Source of the DNA: Strongylocentrotus pallidus
Lineage: Eukaryota; Echinodermata; Echinoidea; Camarodonta; Strongylocentrotidae
DNA length: 29,854 nt
Assembly: GCA_030265145.1 (NCBI GenBank)
Contig: JARBES010000131.1
Span: 26,930,692 to 26,960,545 of the forward strand
Direction: 5' to 3'
The notes under the pieces are model-generated. The model searched no databases and was not told the origin of the DNA. It saw nothing but the letters and a program-made list of their open reading frames with translations. Below are positions 22,901 to 28,900 of the stretch, piece by piece; the stretch's first letter is position 1, and each line of letters starts with the position of its first letter. Position numbers and translations under genes: made by a program.

Positions 22901-25900
22901 ACGAAATTCATGACTTTCTATTTGAACTGAATTCAGTGAAATATACAAGTGAGAAATAAAGAAATAAAGATATAAAAGGGCAAAGCAGTTAAACGCTTTG
23001 AGAAAACTGAGGCCTCTTGCAGAAGCTCTTGTGCGTCTTTGTAAGCACAAACCCTGATGAAATGTCAAAGATTGATAAATGCTTAACATGGTTATATTTT
23101 GCAAAATTAGATGTGTATAACCGAGCCAAACACAGTAATTTAATAGCCAGATTTATCAATCTTTCCTCATTTTAATCCCCCCCAAAAAAAATCATAACCA
23201 AGAAAACAAATTGATAGTTTATGTTTCGCAAGCTTGCATACCAGTGCTTTATTTAACACTTAGGTTTCAGGCCCATGTCCAAGATGGATTTACAAGGGAA
23301 GCGTAAAGGATGAGCAAGGGAGGTTTGGTAGTGCTGGAAAGGATATAGTAAAAGAAGGGATGGGAGAGGTATAGGTGGTGACACAAGAGGAAAGATACAA
23401 ACAAACCTAAAGTGCAGGGGGCCCTGTTTCATAAAACCTCTTGCTAACAACAACTTCCAGAGACCCTACAACAAATTTGGATGTGCCATAGAACTCTCTC
23501 TGTTAGTGTTGAATATATGTCATTGTTTATCATTGTATTTTGTTTGTTATAGCGCTTAGAGACTTCAGTGGTAAGCGCTTTATAAGCAACTTTTAAAAAA
23601 AAAATTATTATAACGATGACATTGTTCAGCAAACTTTGACAAGTTAACGCCTAGCCAATCAAACGCTGAACTCTTTCAGTAATTCATATCAATCTTTTTT
23701 AATTGTTACTAATCACAGGTTTTGTGAAACAGGGCCCGGGACAGCAAATCAGTTCTAATCTATAAGGAAAGGCGGGCCATGCCACACAGGTAACTACCTT
23801 GATCTTAACTTGGGATCAGTTCCAAGCGATGCGATGACAACGCCACTCCTTCTACGCTAAACACTCAACAGGGGGTCTTCAAATCTTTATTTGTTTCTAC
23901 CATCCCTTAAAATCCACCTACTTGTATACAGTAATCTACATGTGACTCTACAAGTATCTGAGTTTTGGGGCATTTCAGAGTTATCAAAAAATGAGATGTT
24001 ACAGAAAAGGAAAACAAACAAAAAATCAAAAAATTACATGTACCTAATTACCAAACTATATCCTGCATCAAAACATCTAAAAGTGAGCTGTTTCAGCAAT
24101 GCAAAGAAATTTTTCCTAACAAAATGCTTTTTTAACCTTATTCCAACTAAACTAACAAAAAAAAATCACACTCCCAGTATCAAACTAAGTATAAATCTCC
24201 CTTAAAAAATATGAATCACCTTTTACCATCCCAACACTATCCCAACACCTGGTATTTACAGAATTGTCATGAAATAAAAAACTGAGATGACAGATAAAAT
24301 TTGCGTAGACATCTATCATCAAATCATATTTGATATGCAACAGTTTTCAATGGTTTTAACTACATTATTCATCTACATAATAAAACATTTCTTCACAAAA
24401 ATTATATTATTTTAATCCTATTAAATCTGAATGCACATAAATTATGTGGATTTTTAAAGGACAAAGTGGGGCAGAGAAAATTATTTGATAAATTTAAACA
24501 TCCCAATTCTATTTATAGACACATTTCTGAACCCTTTCCTGATCGTAAACCTGATGTTTGATACAATTCAGATTAGTCAATATTAAGCCTGTTATAAAAA
24601 CACATCACATATGCCTGACCAAATCATATTCTTCAACAATGCTTTCTAAGAGTGTCCTAATAAAACGTTTTCATTTTTTGTCTAAATATCTATTGCAGGA
24701 ATGCTTGGAAATACACTGCAAAAGAAAAATTGATTGGATGTATGTTGCAAACTTCTTAAAAATGACCTTGCACTGAATAAAATAATGGGTTTAAACTTTG
24801 GGTCTCTTTTTCTAGGCCTTTTAATACAAATACAGCTACACTCATATAAAGAAAAAGAAACAGTGCTCGTTTCATTCATAATTCTTCTAGGTTGCCTGAG
24901 ATATTTTGGACAAAATACTGGTAAGTAAAATACTGATGGCTTCGGAGCTGGAAAATAATTCATTAATAGAGTAAAGATAACAATCTTGCCCCACTTTCCT
25001 TTTATTTTTCATCTGAGATTGTAAAAATAATCAGGTAATATAACTAATAGAAATTATGCATATATCCTAAAACTAGAGAAACTATCTACATCTACATGTT
25101 ATTCTCAACCCCTTTTCCCATCCCCCGTCCGTAGGTTTGTGATTGGGGGTTATGTCTTTGGTTTGCTGCAAACAATCAACGCGGAAAAAAAAACACAAGG
25201 AAAGAACAATAAAGCAAAACATAAAAAGAGGGTTGAAAATTCATGCATAGGAAATATCAAGGGTTATTTCAGCATGCAAATTAATACTTTTCCAAAAAGA
25301 TTTTTAAAAGAACAGAAATATAAATATGACTACATTTTGTTAAGCTTGATAATATAAGATACATGTGCGCTTCTACAACTGTAGAGGTGGATAGAAATTA
25401 AGGTGTTGAAAAGTTATCTGCCTATTATTATGTTGTTCTCATATTCCAATTAGCATTTATTCTGCAACGATAGTTGGCTTTAGAAAAAGAAATATGATAA
25501 ACTAGTGCTTGCTACATGATTTTTTTAATTACTTTAATAATAATAACAGCTCTTCTAATAATTATCAGATAAATTTATGAGTCTCACTAAAAGTTAAAAG
25601 AGAAAGACAAAACATGCAATACCAAATTCTTAGCAAAGGGACTCAGAAATCAAAATTCACATTACTTTCCAAAATCAAGCCCTTTGTTCATTTGTCAATC
25701 AATGCAATGCAGCTCAACAAAAATAAAATGCTCATTTAAAAAGCAAGGAAACAAACGCTATGAGCCAACATAATGCTAAGGCCTGGTGAATCTTCTTGAA
25801 ACCTGGTTTGAGGACAAAACAAGTAGTGATTACAGGAAGATACACATATTTTCTGAAACCTGATTGAGTTTTTCTGCTATTAAAAATTGCTTCAGAGGTG

Positions 25901-28900
25901 TTCAAATTTGAGTAAAATCATTACCGGAGTACAAAATGTCTTGAAATTTTATTTGGCTGAAAGTATGTTGTACCTGGACCTGGCAATTGTAAATTACAGT
26001 TCCATGAAATTTTAAGACTCTTTTTCCTCAAACCAAGTCAGATTCAAATTATTTGTATAGGTTTAGGACAAGAAACTGCAACTAACTATTGTATACTTAC
26101 TTTGCAGGGTCACTAACAGGCTGTGTTCTAAAAGAGAAATTGGGATAACAAATATGAAATAAAAATAAAAACAAGCATTAAAACATGTACAGAAAAATAA
26201 AAACAAGCATTAAAACATGTACAAAAAAATAAAAACAACCATTAAAACATGTACAGTGTCAAGCATTTCTTCATATCTACAAAAATATTGTGATATATAC
26301 AAATTTCCACCATGTGACACAACCATTATCATAATTAGTAATGTCAAGTCTTCAAGAAATGTGTCAGATTAAATGTTCTTATAACAAAATTAAATGATGG
26401 CTCATCTCGTCTTTCACAAACTGGAATAACGTAGGATATTTATCCTCCTTATAAAATAAACAAACTACATGTAGCATTGTTTCAGTATTTTATAGGACTT
26501 TAATCTGAATACCGGTAGGAACTTCTGTGTATTACAAGAGATCCTATTCTTTAGAGATCATGTTTATCACACTACTAAATGACTATGACAATAACAGCAG
26601 TTAAAATATAATATAATTTGTAGCCGTTTTACCCACATCAGCTTTACTACACTTATCCTTAAAGGGATCCGGTAACTTTGTCTTAGATCCTTTAAAAAAA
26701 TGCTTGATTTAGCTCGTGCTGCAATGATAATTATAAACCTTTAGGTCAGTCAGGAACCCCATGACTTTTACAAGCCTGTCTGATTATCAAGATATTTATG
26801 ATTGAAAATCTAAATCAAATTTTGCGTTTGCCAAACGGTTTTCATAACACTACAGTCTATTGCGGAAAACGAGTATGGTAAAACCGGTCACTCAAGGTTT
26901 TTACTTTTTTGAGGCCTTTCTTGATCATTTTGAAGCTCAATTTTTGGGGGGCTTCAATATTACACCATATCGCATACACTGATAATAGCAGGGCCATGCA
27001 TCTGAGATTTAACATTGTTAAACGATGCCTTTAATCTGATTGAAATGACTTACGATTCTGCATATCTCCTGATAATAGGAGGTGGTGTATCTCCTCCTCC
27101 GGTGCTGATGGTGACTGCTACTTTACTTCTTGACTTTGTCATCGTCATCCCAGGACCAAGGTCATAGTGTTTCCCATTCTGGAAAAAATGATAGGTTACA
27201 GTGGTGTTAATTATTTATGTTTTAAGCGACATTTTCAACATTAATCCATGTATACCGGGTATTAAAACACATAATTACAAGAAAATAGGGAAAATGTGAG
27301 TAAACTAGTGATGACCAGTTTTCAAAGATATTCCACTGCCCCCCACCAGGATCTTTCTCACAGGCCTCTCGATCTCATCAGTCCCTCCAGTTTAATTCCT
27401 CTCTCCCCTATAATTACCCCCCGCTCTTTTTCCCTTGTACCCCCTCACATCTCCCTCCCCCAAGTTATCCATCTCTTTCCCATATATCTCTCCCCCTTTT
27501 TTCTGCCTCTTTCTCTGTATCTCCCTCTGTAACTCTTCCACTGCTATCTCTTTCTCTCTTTCATGTGAGAAAGAACAGGAAAACAAAGTGATTGGGTGAG
27601 TTGGAGAAGAAAAAAATACAGAAAGAGAGTAAAAGAAAGAGTAAAAGAGAGTAAAAGAGAGAGAGAGAGAGAGAGAGGGAGGGAGAGGGAAGAGCAGAGA
27701 GTGAAAGCTCCATGTCATATGACCCTTGACCCATCTTACATCATCTTGTCTCCCAGCACTGCCATACTTCTTCAATGGCAAGTGATTCTCTAGTGTTTTG
27801 CGTGCTGTGGGTTCCGGGGACTCCACCTCGTTGACTCTCCCACACCTTGGCCTGCCTCCAGGGGGCGCGCTCTTGGGTGATTCTCCATCTTCCCATTCCT
27901 GCATTTCAGCAGTTGGTGTGGATCTAAGATAAACAAAAGGGGGAAAAGTGTATAAAATTCAAAGGAACTCTGTAATCGAAATTGTTAATGATTGTATATT
28001 TTATGGGTAAAATGAAAAGTAAAATCTAATTCATTTGAAACTTAAAGTCTCGGTTTTTACTTGCACGTCCACCGTTTTATTGTAAATAATAGACATCACT
28101 CAACGTTTTGAATTACTTCATGCACTGTCACTATGCCAGCACGTTGCACGGACATCCCAGTTTAGCTGTATGATAGCTGCCATTGGGATTATTTCTGCAA
28201 GATCTTCTACAAGATCATCAATAAGACAAGAGATAGCACACTGTCAACTTTCACAAGTTATTATCTCGTAAAGACTTTTAACAAAAGTGAATATGGCAAA
28301 ATCTAAATACTTTGCACAATTATAGATCACAGCTTGAATTACATTGGCAGTTGATGCTGATAATATCTCATCATAATATATGTACATGTATCATCTTGTA
28401 TTGGACTCATTCAATAGGAATTTGTCAATAATGATTATTTGGTTTGGGGATCAATGGTCATTATAAATGTGGTAGCCATCTTGCAAAAATAATAAGATTG
28501 TTTCATTTGGAGGAAGGAAAAAAAAAAAATTATTATGAGAGTAACGTAAGAATAAATAAATGAATTGGAAATTAACTCATCATCATATTCAGAAGGAAAA
28601 AATAGCTGTGTAAACCAAGCATCTACTAAAGTATGCCAATGATTAAGAGTTCATCATTTAAGAATAGACTACTCCCTAATACTCAGAGGGCACCCAGTAG
28701 GTCCATGGGTCCAGTGGGTCGATATTACATGTTGATCGCTTTTCAGCTGACTTGTATTCTAATACACCGGCTTATAGAGTGCCCTCAACAACATAATAAA
28801 CACATGCTCTTCAGAATTCAATAGTGTCTTGTTAAACAAAAGAGATGACAAACAAAAGGGACCTTCAGTTCAGTACCCCTTTCTTTTGTTGGCGACATAT

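Larger units (their letters stand above)
20930..26100 (-). other. Intron 3/4 (5.17 kb)
   Basis: This is the largest intron. It holds a strongly palindromic MITE (21201-21507) and another palindromic element (23419-23737). The remainder, notably 24200-26000, is AT-rich with no supported exon, RNA gene or nested gene on either strand. Open frames of 60-100 codons here are biased to Lys/Asn/Phe/Ile and lack splice context. Confidence 0.6.

Noticed and set aside
23891-24205. 104-codon plus-strand frame
   Set aside because: It is Lys/Asn/Leu-rich translation of AT-rich intron with no splice or start support.
26161-26256. CRISPR-like array
   Set aside because: It is three directly adjacent units with no spacers in an animal intron: an ordinary tandem repeat.
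27392-27740. Continuation of the exon 1 frame to about 170 codons
   Set aside because: It is simple-sequence translation past a perfect donor. The donor phase agrees with exon 2.
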